64,000 bases of DNA from a virus: the IMG/VR virus record IMGVR_UViG_3300024239_000355, positions 124,001-188,000 of that record. One strand, written 5' to 3'. The notes under the pieces were generated by a model, which saw nothing but the letters and a program-made list of their open reading frames with translations, ran no database searches and was not told the origin of the DNA. Shown here piece by piece: positions 15,174 through 24,378 of this stretch. Positions within the stretch are counted from its first letter, which is position 1. Each line of letters begins with the position of its first letter. The position numbers and the translations under genes were made by a program.

Positions 15174-16223
15174 TTAGGAGGCGGAACGTGCCTTGATCAG
15201 GTCAAGGATTGCCTGGGCATCAGCCTTCGGCTTCTCGGCAGTAGTGGCTTCCTCACCAGAGGCAGCCGCCGTAGCAGCAGCACGTGCCTTCAGGGCTTCC
15301 AACGGATTAACCGAGACAGCCACCGAGGCTTCCTCAGTCACCGCAGGCTTGCTGACTGCAACAGTGGTAGTGGTCTTCTCGCCACCGTCTTCCGTGCCGG
15401 TGGCAGCAGAATCACCACGCAGACCATTCGGACGGTAATGCTCACCCCACTTCTTCAGGTCGTATGGCTGACCGGCGATGCTGGCTTCAAACATCTCGAA
15501 GATCATCTTCTGCTGAGCATCAGTCGGCTTCTGGGGCAGGAAGTCCTTCAGGTTGAACAAGCCATGCTTCTCAATCGCCTCAAGTTCTGCCTGGGCAAGC
15601 GAACGCTCCTTGAACGACCACGTAGAAGTGGTGTAATCGGCGTACTCACCGCGACGGGTCTTGGTGATCTTGAAGTCGCGACCGCGAGTATAGTCGGTCG
15701 GCAGTTCTTCCATATCGGGGTTCATCAAGGAGTCCTTGATGAGATTGAAAATGGAGGGGTTGATAATAAAGCGACGGATCGGGTTCTCCGGGGCTTCCTT
15801 TTCTTCGAGGGGATTGTCAACAACAAAACCCTGGAACACGAAAGAACGCTTGATCCAATACTTGCGTGCAAGTTCCTTCAGTTCATCATCACCGTCCCAC
15901 CAATCCTTGGTCGCAGCCAGGATCGGATCAGCCAGCGGCTTACCATCAGCACCCTTCCACATACGCAAGCACGGGACAGTGACAGTAACTTCCTTGTTCT
16001 CGTCCCCACCCAAGACACCCTGGAAGGGAAGACGAATTACCATGCGCTCCTGCCAAAAATACTCGGCATCCGGAGAGCCATCCGGAAGGAAACGAACAAC
16101 CGCAGTTTTATTTTCGGGAATGTCCCAGAAAGGGAAGACGGACTTATCACCGCCAGAACCGTTGGATTCGGACTGCTTTTTAGCAGCAGCAAGCTTTGCA
16201 CGAATTTCAGCCAATGTGGGCAT
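15174..16223 (-). CDS. 32: gp32-like single-stranded DNA-binding protein
   Basis: Coats single-stranded DNA cooperatively in replication, recombination and repair. The N terminus (MPTLAEIRAKLAAAKKQ) fits the self-interaction LAST-type basic segment. The core carries KSVFPFWDIPENKTAVVRFLPDG, VPCLRMWKG, KRSFVFQGFVV and IRRFIINPSIFNLI, as in gp32 relatives. Residues 260-349 are an alanine, threonine and glutamate-rich tail that would be the protein-interaction arm. Only one cysteine is seen in the region where T4 gp32 has its zinc ligands, so the zinc site appears lost. The leader holds three direct repeats (16237-16280), perhaps for autoregulation. The length (349) is a little above T4 gp32 (301). 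Confidence 0.88.
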   Translation of the reverse strand: MPTLAEIRAKLAAAKKQSESNGSGGDKSVFPFWDIPENKTAVVRFLPDGSPDAEYFWQERMVIRLPFQGVLGGDENKEVTVTVPCLRMWKGADGKPLADPILAATKDWWDGDDELKELARKYWIKRSFVFQGFVVDNPLEEKEAPENPIRRFIINPSIFNLIKDSLMNPDMEELPTDYTRGRDFKITKTRRGEYADYTTSTWSFKERSLAQAELEAIEKHGLFNLKDFLPQKPTDAQQKMIFEMFEASIAGQPYDLKKWGEHYRPNGLRGDSAATGTEDGGEKTTTTVAVSKPAVTEEASVAVSVNPLEALKARAAATAAASGEEATTAEKPKADAQAILDLIKARSAS

Positions 16224-16236
16224 TTGATTTCTCCTA

Positions 16237-16280
16237 ATTTTGAGCCTGTATTTTGAGCCTAAGTTTTGCTTATCGAGCCT
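16237..16280 (-). promoter_or_regulatory. direct repeats in the gp32 leader, possible autogenous operator
   Basis: On the minus strand AGGCTCAAAAT occurs twice (16250-16260 and 16237-16247) and a diverged AGGCTCGATAA lies upstream (16270-16280). The nearest copy ends 13 bases before the start codon, directly against the ribosome site TAGGAG. T4 gp32 represses its own mRNA through an unstructured A/U-rich leader next to a pseudoknot, so an analogous role is plausible. The rest of 16281-16460 shows no gene and no clear promoter. Confidence 0.45.
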
Positions 16281-16460
16281 TAGACACCGCGTTCACTTTT
16301 TGTTCCCGCGATGACTTTGTTGTAAATCATGTGTTGGCCGTTCCGCAATTTATTTTTTTGGAGGTCAACACTCGATCTACATTCTTAATTATCTGTGTGT
16401 TTTTGGTATTAACACCACACATAACCAACCACCGTCATCAATAGCATCTTGCGGATACTA

Positions 16461-16484
16461 GAAGAGGGGCGAAAGCCCCTCTTC
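16461..16484 (-). terminator. hairpin with GAAA loop after the 712-aa gene
   Basis: A perfect 10-bp stem GAAGAGGGGC / GCCCCTCTTC with a 4-base loop immediately follows the stop at 16488 on the minus strand. No T-run follows. Confidence 0.7.
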
Positions 16485-16487
16485 TCC

Positions 16488-18626
16488 TTACTTTCTGTAG
16501 TCGCTTAACTGGATCACCTTGTCCCGGAATGATGACATTTCACCAACAATACCTCGGTCGATATCATTAGGGTGATGAAGCTCGATTGCCGCTTTCTTGT
16601 CCTCTTCGGACTGAAAATAGAACGTGCAGTCATCGACGGAAAAATCAATCCCTGCGTCGTCCAGACGGCTGATCATCGCGTCCACATCATACTCTTTCAC
16701 TTCATACGGGAAGCCGGTGAAATTAGGACGATTTGCGTCCCGTTGACGCCGGTATTTCGGGCTGACATCAGCGATGAAATCATCACCCATGTCACCGCCC
16801 ATCACATCCTCGTTGAAGGGAATTCGATACTCTTTCAGTAGCCGTGCTGCGTTAACGCATGCATCGGCGTCGTGGAATTCAAGTACCAGAGTTTCGTAGT
16901 CCGCGTCAAAATTTACATTTACTGTCTGAAGGCGCCGTGTTGACACAATCAAATCAGCAGCAGTCTTAAACCCTATTTGCGTTGGGCGAGTATCCTCGAC
17001 TATTTCAGCAAGGGTCGTCAGTTCATCCCACTCGGTTTCGATCTTCTGCTTAACTTGACGCCCCTCCATAACGACGCGACGAATTTCGTCCGCGACGTTG
17101 GGCATCCACATAGTTCCAATGGTTTCCAGCACTGCTGCAAGTTGTTCATCACTGATTGACTCGGAAATTTCGCGCAGAACATCCGGATGAGATCGCCATT
17201 TCACCAACGTCGCTGCCGCTTCCCATACTGTATCCGGCTTATTCACGGACACCGTTACTTCATCGGGGTTCTCCTTGACCTTTGCGGCAATATTAAACCC
17301 ATAAATCTTTTTAACAGTACCATCCTCAAGCTCACACTCAACCACATCAAGCGTTCCACGCTCGACCGGTTCCTTCAACGTGACGCGGGTTGACGGCTTG
17401 GTAATCCAATTTGCTTCCGGGAACACCCCACGATTGATGTCCGGTGTCGGTACCAAGGTAACCAACGATCCTTCGTCAAATTGATCGTCATTAGATTCCG
17501 GGTCGTTAGCTGTATCACCCTCGGTCAAAAACCGGTCAGGATCGAACTGATTGAGCCATTCGGTGAATTGCCCATATTCATCCAATCCACCCACCACATC
17601 ACCCACGGTTGGCTCGTTGATTGGAGCAACTACGTCCGTGGCACCCTCGGCGGCTTTCTTACGGGCGGAATACCGCGCGAGGGCATCAATCCCCTCGTGG
17701 AATGCTTCATTGCCTTCTTCAAGGCACAGAAGGGACTTAATGTGTGAACTTTCAGTGGCTACCACCGAGCTATCCACATCATCACCCTCAACCAAACTTT
17801 CGCGAGCAGACCCATACCCACGGCTACCACTCATGCTCTTGAAGGTTTCATTGATCTCGATAATTCGTTCACGAACCATTTCCCGTAAACGACGGGTATT
17901 ATCGTTATCTCCAAGCACCTTGATGTTCTCTGATATATATTTGGCAATCCCACGCAAATTGGCCCACTCAGTCATCATCTTTTTGATGCGCGATCCACAA
18001 TCATCATCAACCGCACCACCTTCCGCTAGGTGCCGTGCCATTGCCCGTCCACCATTGAGGTGTGCTTGTGGCATTAAAAACCGTTCACCAAGCTTGTTTT
18101 CAATATACACGGCATGAATATTGCGCCCACGCGCACCGATTTTTTTATCGTCTACTGGCTGGGAATGGCGAACAACAAGACGACAATCTCCTATCGGCTG
18201 ATAAGATGTCTTGCTATACCCGCTCATTTTTTCCATGACAGTATCCATGCTACCTCCTAGGTCGGATTCTTTAACACGCCCTTTTTCAATCTCAGCCTGA
18301 TAGGCGAAATCCTTTGGCGTGATCTTTCGACCGAACTTACGAACGGTGTACTTCAGGTTATAATGAACCGCAGTTTTGCGAAGGCTGAGAAGCAACCGCT
18401 GAATTTCTTCAATCTTGATACCTTCATGCAGATAAACCTTGATCTCAGAATCATCACCGGCTTCTCGCACCGTCACCATCATGTGTTCCGGCTGTACGAA
18501 AAAACGACGGCATTTCTCAGGGTCGAAAACCTTGTTTCCAACCTCATCGAACATCTTGACCTTACGACCGCCGCCCTTGACGATGGCAAATACACGCAAG
18601 GACACTTTAGCGAAGGAAATAGACAT
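16488..18626 (-). CDS. large hypothetical, probable virion protein, 712 aa
   Basis: Not recognised with certainty. It has a late-type promoter box 32 bases upstream and a hairpin downstream, so it is expressed alone and late. Residues 1-110 are a compact beta-rich part with KVSLRVFAIVKGG and KYTVRKFGRKITPKDFAYQ. The middle (residues about 270-400) is acidic, low in structure and rich in D, E and S. The C-terminal 200 residues alternate helices and strands (TLVLEFHDADACVNAARLL, NFTGFPYEVKEYDVDAMI). No signal peptide or membrane segment is seen. A virion-internal or tail-associated protein is the best guess from context. Confidence 0.6.
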   Translation of the reverse strand: MSISFAKVSLRVFAIVKGGGRKVKMFDEVGNKVFDPEKCRRFFVQPEHMMVTVREAGDDSEIKVYLHEGIKIEEIQRLLLSLRKTAVHYNLKYTVRKFGRKITPKDFAYQAEIEKGRVKESDLGGSMDTVMEKMSGYSKTSYQPIGDCRLVVRHSQPVDDKKIGARGRNIHAVYIENKLGERFLMPQAHLNGGRAMARHLAEGGAVDDDCGSRIKKMMTEWANLRGIAKYISENIKVLGDNDNTRRLREMVRERIIEINETFKSMSGSRGYGSARESLVEGDDVDSSVVATESSHIKSLLCLEEGNEAFHEGIDALARYSARKKAAEGATDVVAPINEPTVGDVVGGLDEYGQFTEWLNQFDPDRFLTEGDTANDPESNDDQFDEGSLVTLVPTPDINRGVFPEANWITKPSTRVTLKEPVERGTLDVVECELEDGTVKKIYGFNIAAKVKENPDEVTVSVNKPDTVWEAAATLVKWRSHPDVLREISESISDEQLAAVLETIGTMWMPNVADEIRRVVMEGRQVKQKIETEWDELTTLAEIVEDTRPTQIGFKTAADLIVSTRRLQTVNVNFDADYETLVLEFHDADACVNAARLLKEYRIPFNEDVMGGDMGDDFIADVSPKYRRQRDANRPNFTGFPYEVKEYDVDAMISRLDDAGIDFSVDDCTFYFQSEEDKKAAIELHHPNDIDRGIVGEMSSFRDKVIQLSDYRK

Positions 18627-18657
18627 ACGAATCCCTCAAAAAATCCAGCAGTTCTGG

Positions 18658-18665
18658 TATTTATC
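18658..18665 (-). promoter_or_regulatory. late promoter box GATAAATA
   Basis: GATAAATA on the minus strand lies 32-39 bases before the ATG at 18626. It is the same octamer as in front of the genes starting at 24822, 52885 and 57311. Confidence 0.65.
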
Positions 18666-18672
18666 AATTGGT

Positions 18673-19680
18673 TCAGAAGAACATTGCAACGACGGCACTG
18701 TTTGCACCCGCACTCGTACCAGTGCCGACCAACGACGGACTCACTGATGCAAGTTTGAAATGAGTCGCAGCATTCGCAGTCGTATATATGACATCTTTCA
18801 CGGTGGTGGGATAACGCAACCGCCATTCATTGGTATTAACGGTAGATGCGCCCCAGAAAGTCACCCAGGTCGGCGGACGCCCTACAGTATGTTGTAAAAT
18901 GATGTCAGTATTACCCGTTGAAATTACGTTTAAGGAGGCAATTGTCCATCCGGTTGGGAGTCCCGTGACACTGGTTACATTACCTGAACTATCAAAATTC
19001 AGCGTTGCTGTGAAAATCTCTAATGGGCGCCCTGATGTATACGAAAGCCCGTCCGCGCCGCTATTAACTACAATCCCCTGCCCCGCATGTCCGGTAAACG
19101 CGCCAGGACCATCCGTGAGGGCAATAAACGACGAAACACCACCACTAGCACCCTTTGTACCGATATAGCGGTAGCCTTCGATATAAACGCCGTTTGTGGC
19201 GACGCCAGAAGGAACCGTGTTGGGAAAGTGTAGAACACCGCTGGTGTAGTCGAATACCCATTCCTGATCAGTAGTGAGTGGGTTTAAAAGGATGCCGCCA
19301 GAACTCGGATTACCCGCGTACACCTTGACCTGATACAAACTATTGAATGTCGGCGGAATCCAGTCACCCAATTGGTTGGTCACATCGATAGTAGCATTGT
19401 AGTCGGCAACCGTCACCCAGGTGTGATTTCCAGATACCGTACCATCTACCTTACAACGATTTGCGGTTCCTTCACTATATACCTGCACAATAGTATCAGA
19501 AGAAACAGGCGGTATAGCTGATATTGACCCTGATTGCGCAAGAATAGTATGTCCATAAATCGGCAGCGGGGACGCAATAGATTCGTTCGGACCTGCTTTG
19601 TCAGAAACACTAGTTTCAGCAACTCCGTACATAATTTTCTTCCAGAGGAAATCAAGCTTTTGACTATCTGTAAGCGGCAT
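18673..19680 (-). CDS. tail-fibre-type protein, 335 aa
   Basis: The N-terminal about 55 residues (KLDFLWKKIMYGVAET, then KAGPNESIASPLPIYGH) match the start of the much larger fibre encoded at 24889-28038, and the similarity runs on to about residue 180 (VFDYTSGVLHFPN and GYRYIGTKG). A linker SFIALTDGPGAFTGHAGQGI follows. The C-terminal domain (GWTIASLNVISTGNTDI, TWVTFWGAS and a final VVAMFF) resembles the end of the fibre at 30952-34914. It therefore looks like a short mosaic of two other fibres. GGGAG precedes the ATG at 19680 and a TAAATA box lies upstream. Confidence 0.7.
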   Translation of the reverse strand: MPLTDSQKLDFLWKKIMYGVAETSVSDKAGPNESIASPLPIYGHTILAQSGSISAIPPVSSDTIVQVYSEGTANRCKVDGTVSGNHTWVTVADYNATIDVTNQLGDWIPPTFNSLYQVKVYAGNPSSGGILLNPLTTDQEWVFDYTSGVLHFPNTVPSGVATNGVYIEGYRYIGTKGASGGVSSFIALTDGPGAFTGHAGQGIVVNSGADGLSYTSGRPLEIFTATLNFDSSGNVTSVTGLPTGWTIASLNVISTGNTDIILQHTVGRPPTWVTFWGASTVNTNEWRLRYPTTVKDVIYTTANAATHFKLASVSPSLVGTGTSAGANSAVVAMFF

Positions 19681-19703
19681 CCATAATCTCCCTCAACACC
19701 GTC

Positions 19704-19711
19704 TATTTAGG
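19704..19711 (-). promoter_or_regulatory. late promoter box CCTAAATA
   Basis: CCTAAATA on the minus strand lies 24-31 bases before the ATG at 19680, overlapping the gap after the DUF4376 gene stop. Confidence 0.55.
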
Positions 19712-19713
19712 CG

Positions 19714-20262
19714 TTAAGGCCATCCAACGGTGTAATCATAGTTCTCTACTTGATCAAGGGTAGTTAAGGCATCAACTGCATCTTTATGTGCCCAACACGC
19801 TCCATAACATTGATTAACAAAATACATTGCGGCAACACCCAATGCCTTCACATCATCCGCATCCATTGAAACGTAAGTATTATCCTTTGCTCGCCACACA
19901 AAATTTGATGGTATCATAATCCCATTTGCAATAGCAGCAGCCATACCGGAAATATTTTGACGGGCACGTGTATCGCTGTCAAATATATGACCCATAAATA
20001 CAAACCCACCAACTAAACGAACTTCACGATATTGATTGATTTCTTCTTTTTTGGTATTTTTAGCGTCTTCAATATACGCTTCATCTTTTTCTACCTGGGT
20101 CATTTCACGGATAACATCATTTTCGTCTATTATCCAATATTGCGAATCAACACCATCAACCGCTGATAGATCAGGATTGATAACCCAATTACCATCCATA
20201 TAGTCCGGAGTATTTACACTCTCTAAATATAGTTTAGACTGGCGATGTAATACATTAGCCAT
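19714..20262 (-). CDS. DUF4376-type tail-fibre-associated protein, 182 aa
   Basis: The N-terminal 65 residues include a QYWIIDENDVIREMTQVEKD segment as in phage tail-fibre assembly-type proteins. Residues about 73-170 fit DUF4376: NQYREVRLVGGFVFMGHIFD, SDTRARQNISGMAAAI, FVWRAKDNTYVSMDADD and CWAHKDAVDAL. Proteins with this domain are usually encoded next to tail fibres and are thought to assist or decorate them. It follows the LamG gene by 6 bases and GAAGG precedes its start. Confidence 0.7.
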   Translation of the reverse strand: MANVLHRQSKLYLESVNTPDYMDGNWVINPDLSAVDGVDSQYWIIDENDVIREMTQVEKDEAYIEDAKNTKKEEINQYREVRLVGGFVFMGHIFDSDTRARQNISGMAAAIANGIMIPSNFVWRAKDNTYVSMDADDVKALGVAAMYFVNQCYGACWAHKDAVDALTTLDQVENYDYTVGWP

Positions 20263-20268
20263 AGGAAG

Positions 20269-20949
20269 TTACCTTCTTGCTGAACGTTGTGTAAGTAAAG
20301 ATTGTGTATAAGTTATGGTATTCGAGGGGTTACCATGCAAACCATATGCACCAACATCAACAAGACTACCAGTCGTGCTAATTGACCCATTACCCGACAT
20401 CGGATATCGCATTAACAAACCACCCACAATAACATCCCCACCACGAATGGTGTACACAGTCATGATTTCTTCAGCAGCGAGCGCCCGTGAATACACACGC
20501 ACATCTTCAATCCATGCAGATACATATTCACCAGGGATGCCACCATTAATATCACACCCAATTGATACCGGTGAAGTATCGGGGGCAAATGCCCCCGACC
20601 ACGCAGAGGTGACATATTTCACACCATTAATATATAATGAAATAGTTGTTCCATCATATGTTGCTGCTATGTGATACCAAGTATTCCGAGTAAGCGTCGG
20701 TCCCCCTTCAACATTAATGACGCCGTTTACATCCCCGAAAATTATACGAGCTTTGGAATTTCTATAGTTTAGATGCCACCATTCATCTTGCGCAGTACCA
20801 GATATGGATCGGCTGATGATAGCTTGTAATGAACCACTCCCGGTTCGGTATACCCACGCCATGATCGTGATAGAGTTAGTCAGGGTATTCATCGCCGTGG
20901 ATGTTGGAACTAACGCATAATTCGAGGTGCCGTTAAATATCAGAGCCAT
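20269..20949 (-). CDS. LamG/concanavalin-like adhesin, 226 aa
   Basis: A single laminin-G-like jelly roll. It begins MALIFNGTSNYALVP, then SITIMAWVYRTGS, NTWYHIAATYDGTTISLYIN, GVKYVTSAW, and ends WIEDVRVYSRALAAEEI, the usual LamG signature. Such domains bind sugars or surface proteins. The ATG at 20949 is chosen because it gives the LamG start and lies just after the stop of the upstream fibre (20951). Longer in-frame starts would overlap that gene. The C-terminal 40 residues are an extra beta-rich extension. Confidence 0.8.
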   Translation of the reverse strand: MALIFNGTSNYALVPTSTAMNTLTNSITIMAWVYRTGSGSLQAIISRSISGTAQDEWWHLNYRNSKARIIFGDVNGVINVEGGPTLTRNTWYHIAATYDGTTISLYINGVKYVTSAWSGAFAPDTSPVSIGCDINGGIPGEYVSAWIEDVRVYSRALAAEEIMTVYTIRGGDVIVGGLLMRYPMSGNGSISTTGSLVDVGAYGLHGNPSNTITYTQSLLTQRSARR

Positions 20950-20950
20950 C

Positions 20951-22297
20951 TTAGGTAAACCACACACCAGTTTCGAACAGCAACCAATCACCAACCAAGG
21001 TGTCCGACCCGGAACCGCCGTAGCGCGTCATTTCAATCAAATATAGGGTTCCCGTGGTCAACCCAAGTGTAGACAACGCAATCGATGTAGTTGCATACTG
21101 ATAGTTTGCATTTGCCGGAATACTAAGCGTTGCCAACGTCGTCGCCGCACTCCATGTCCCAACCGCAGCGTTATTTGGGACAGTTCTACGGTAGAACCGC
21201 ATAACAACATTTCGCGCGGTTGATGGCGCGGTTGATGCTCGATGTTTAAATGAAAAATTCATTGTCGTCACACCGGTCGGGACGGTAATTGGGAACCCAA
21301 TCCCTTCTTCTTGGGTATCGTCAAACGCACGCACTGTCATACTTATACGGGACGGATCAGATTGTGCGGGAGCCACGAGCGAAATCGCCCAATCAGCGCC
21401 AGGATTATCAAACGACCCGGCATAAAATGTCGTCGGTGCGGTTACCACTTGACTTCCGCCAGTTGCAGAAACAGTAATAGTATCGTTGTCAGAAATTATG
21501 GATACATTTTCCCCCGCAACAAGAGATTTTAATTGCGCACTATTCGCGGTGGTTTGAGCATATATCCCGGTACCCGTGCCTACATTTGAAACAGATGCCA
21601 GTGGAGAATACCCCAGTGCCGTTGTAACTTCGGACGATGATAGCGAAGTTCCCGCAGTCACACGACCCTTGGCGTCAACCGTGAGCTTGGTGTATGTACC
21701 AGCAGTTACCCCAGTATTCGCCAATGTTAATGAAATAGAAGTTGTGCCTGAACCAGAGGCATCACCGGTTATCGAAATGATTTGATTACCCGTGAGGTAT
21801 CCTTGCCCCTTGACGAATGCTGTCGTGGCAATCGTGGTATCATTCGAGGTCAACACCGGGGTAGGCGCGGTCGGCACCCCAGTAAAATCAGGCGAATTTG
21901 TTGGTGCGGCATCGGACGATATCGTGATCGTATCACCGCTCGTAGAAAGAGAGATCAGCGAGCCTGCTGCAATAGATTTGAACTGAAGTTCAGTCCCATC
22001 CGTCTGCGCATATAACCCGGTACCCGTTCCCAAATTCTTTACGGATGTGTTGGTAACACCTTGGAACGACAACGACCGCCATTGGCCACCAAGATACGCC
22101 TCAAGGTTATCTTGTTCGGAATTGTATCTAAGATGCCCAGATGTTCCAACAGTCGGACGCTCAAAAGTCGCCCCACCTGGGACAAGAATAGCCCCGGATG
22201 CAGCACTCGACCAAATATTACGTCCATCCTCAAATACAATAACGGAACCAATTTGCGCACCGCCATTATTCAATTGCTTTATCGCTATTTTAGTCAC
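20951..22297 (-). CDS. tail-fibre protein, 448 aa
   Basis: GTG start at 22297. The N terminus (KIAIKQLNNGGAQIGSVIVF) is followed by a LRYNSEQDNLEAYLGGQWRS repeat typical of phage fibres. Two NLGTGTGLYAQ-type repeats and a trimeric spike-like segment with LTLANTGVTAGTYTKLTVDA and GRVTAGTSLS come next. Residues 270-448 form a beta-sandwich-like head domain with TFYAGSFDNPGADWAISL and VVMRFYRRTVPNN, the likely receptor-binding tip. The 22298-22388 leader is AT-rich with AATAAAAATA but no clean TAAATA box. Confidence 0.75.
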   Translation of the reverse strand: MTKIAIKQLNNGGAQIGSVIVFEDGRNIWSSAASGAILVPGGATFERPTVGTSGHLRYNSEQDNLEAYLGGQWRSLSFQGVTNTSVKNLGTGTGLYAQTDGTELQFKSIAAGSLISLSTSGDTITISSDAAPTNSPDFTGVPTAPTPVLTSNDTTIATTAFVKGQGYLTGNQIISITGDASGSGTTSISLTLANTGVTAGTYTKLTVDAKGRVTAGTSLSSSEVTTALGYSPLASVSNVGTGTGIYAQTTANSAQLKSLVAGENVSIISDNDTITVSATGGSQVVTAPTTFYAGSFDNPGADWAISLVAPAQSDPSRISMTVRAFDDTQEEGIGFPITVPTGVTTMNFSFKHRASTAPSTARNVVMRFYRRTVPNNAAVGTWSAATTLATLSIPANANYQYATTSIALSTLGLTTGTLYLIEMTRYGGSGSDTLVGDWLLFETGVWFT

Positions 22298-22388
22298 TTC
22301 TCTCTCGCCTTTGTGTTTTCATTTTACGCGACAGAAAAAGTCAACTCTATATTTTTATTGTTTTATGTGACTTCCCGCTCGTAGATGG

Positions 22389-22420
22389 ATAGGTGTACGG
22401 GAATGACCCCGTACACCTAT
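22389..22420 (-). terminator. 13-bp hairpin after the 641-aa fibre gene
   Basis: A perfect inverted repeat (left arm 22389-22401, right arm 22408-22420) lies 12 bases after the stop at 22432 on the minus strand. There is no strong T-run, but its position between two fibre operons fits a terminator. Confidence 0.7.
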
Positions 22421-22431
22421 TTACTCACTGG

Positions 22432-24357
22432 TTAGACCTGATATTCGTAGGTAGCTGCCACGACATCGGTTGTCTCAACCGAATACCCGATGGTGTCGAT
22501 GTCCAGAATGAGGTCCATCCCAGAAACCGAGAAATTTGCAGTCTTCAGACGCAGACCATTGAAGGTTGCGGCAACGCTTCCAGCCAACGGGGCATGAGCG
22601 AAGAACGCAGCCAGGGTAACGGTACCCGTAGCAACGGTCGCACCAGAGTATTCCCATTCGTCATTAGCAACCTTGCGGTTGATGGCGGCGTCTTGTGCAT
22701 CAACATAGCCCTTTGTGGTCAGAGCTTCTACCGGAGCAGCAGCCATGGTATAACCAGTCGGAGCCAGTACGAAACCAGCGCCCTTCGGTGCAAGAACCAG
22801 ATCAATAGAGCTATCCGTGCCGTCTACCCCAATAACCACATCGCCAGCGGCAGCGGCATTGGTCACGGTCAAATAATTAACCGCATTAATGACATTGATG
22901 CCGTCAAGGATCATGGTGGAACCACCAGCCGAACCATCATCGAAAGTCAGGTTATCGGTATGGAGGTTGTCGGCCAGCTTAGTGATCTCGGCATCAACAT
23001 AACCCTTGGGGGTCAGAGCATTGTCCGGATCGGTGGCATCCAGGGTAACATAACCAGCATGACCCAGAACCAAACCCACACCCTTGCCTTCCAGCTTCAG
23101 GTCAATGTTCGAATCGGTGCCGGTAGCAGCGATCTTCACCGCGCCACCAGTAGCAGACGTGGAAACGGTCAGGATGTTGTCAACGCCGCCAGTGGCATCA
23201 ACGTCCAGGGTCAGAGCGCCAGCAGCATTACGCAGGGAGCGAACATACTGGTAAGCAACCGAGGAACCCAGGCTGGTCAGAACGGTGTTGGCATCGCCCA
23301 TAGACAGCTTATCGAGACCATTGGTGGTATTACCAACAAGCAGATCACCCGTGGTATAACTATCGAAGCCAGTACCGCCGTTCACCGGACGCAAAATGCC
23401 AGTTACAGCTTCGTTGTTTGCCAGATCAAGGGCGCCCCACGCAGCTTCAGCGCCAACCACACCGGTCGAACGAAGAACCTGACCAGCAGTACCACTCGAT
23501 GCAACAATCACATTATCCGTGATGTCCACATTGACGGTGGTCGAAGTGTTGACGTGGAAAGTATCACCAACCTTATTAAGACCATTACCAGCTTTCAGCA
23601 GACCAGGGGTCGAAAACTGGGTCCACTGCATCGGTGAAGTACCAACAGTGATCGGGTTGTTGGTCAGCACGACCCAACCGGTATCAGCCCAGGTAGCGCC
23701 TTCTTCAACGAATACGAACGCATTAGCAGTGACTTCAGACGGCTCATCGAAGTCGGCAGAACGAGTCCACTCACCAGACGCAACAACGTAGATACCGTTG
23801 GTTGCATCACCGGTTTCAACATCACCGCCCTGACCCGCAACCAACACGCGGTCACCAGCCTGAAGGGTCACACCGTCAACAGTCTGAACGCCGCTCAGAG
23901 TAATGGCGGTTGTCGCCATTGCACGGACGGATGCCTTAACATCCAGACCATTAGTAGCAGCAGTCACCTTATCATCGACGTACTTCTTGTGGGTCAGAGC
24001 ATAATCACTGACCGGAGTGTAGCTGGTCGGAACCAGCACTTCACCAACACCCTTCGGCGCGAGATTCAAGTTCAGATCGGTATCGGTACCGATTGCAGAA
24101 ATAGTCGGGCTGGAACCGGATGCGGCATTACCAACCAGAACGTGGTTCACTGCATTGGCGTCGCCGGTAGTTTCAACAACAAGCACGCCAGCGGTGTCCC
24201 GCAAAGCGCCCATATATTCATAAGCAAGGGTCGAACCACTGCTTACCGCAACCTTGTACTGTTCACCGAGTGAAAGTACCCGACCGTTTCCAGCGGCACT
24301 ACCAACGATGATTTCGCCTTCAAGTAGGCGAATCTGTTTAGCCTTAAGCATAGACAT
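22432..24357 (-). CDS. tail-fibre protein, 641 aa
   Basis: Repeats of the pattern TDTDLNLNLAPKGVGEVLVP, then a KYVDDKV or GYVDAEI motif, occur at least three times (near residues 95, 405 and 520). This is the usual shaft repeat of cyanophage-like tail fibres. A VLVAGQGGDVETGDATNGIY segment (residues about 165-185) is a small beta domain found in many phage fibres. The C-terminal 90 residues form a compact end with FFAHAPLAGSVAATFNGLRL. GGAGG lies 9 bases before the ATG at 24357. It is in one operon with the small gene 24379-24822. Confidence 0.78.
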   Translation of the reverse strand: MSMLKAKQIRLLEGEIIVGSAAGNGRVLSLGEQYKVAVSSGSTLAYEYMGALRDTAGVLVVETTGDANAVNHVLVGNAASGSSPTISAIGTDTDLNLNLAPKGVGEVLVPTSYTPVSDYALTHKKYVDDKVTAATNGLDVKASVRAMATTAITLSGVQTVDGVTLQAGDRVLVAGQGGDVETGDATNGIYVVASGEWTRSADFDEPSEVTANAFVFVEEGATWADTGWVVLTNNPITVGTSPMQWTQFSTPGLLKAGNGLNKVGDTFHVNTSTTVNVDITDNVIVASSGTAGQVLRSTGVVGAEAAWGALDLANNEAVTGILRPVNGGTGFDSYTTGDLLVGNTTNGLDKLSMGDANTVLTSLGSSVAYQYVRSLRNAAGALTLDVDATGGVDNILTVSTSATGGAVKIAATGTDSNIDLKLEGKGVGLVLGHAGYVTLDATDPDNALTPKGYVDAEITKLADNLHTDNLTFDDGSAGGSTMILDGINVINAVNYLTVTNAAAAGDVVIGVDGTDSSIDLVLAPKGAGFVLAPTGYTMAAAPVEALTTKGYVDAQDAAINRKVANDEWEYSGATVATGTVTLAAFFAHAPLAGSVAATFNGLRLKTANFSVSGMDLILDIDTIGYSVETTDVVAATYEYQV

Positions 24358-24378
24358 TTATCGAGTCCTCCGAATGGG

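Noticed and set aside
14994-16256. 420-codon plus-strand frame opposite uvsX and gp32
   Set aside because: It is antisense to two clearly recognised genes, has low-complexity translation and no ribosome site, and crosses the terminator between them.
22393-23637. 414-codon plus-strand frame opposite the 641-aa fibre
   Set aside because: It mirrors the repetitive fibre gene and starts inside its terminator hairpin. The translation looks like a shadow of repeats.
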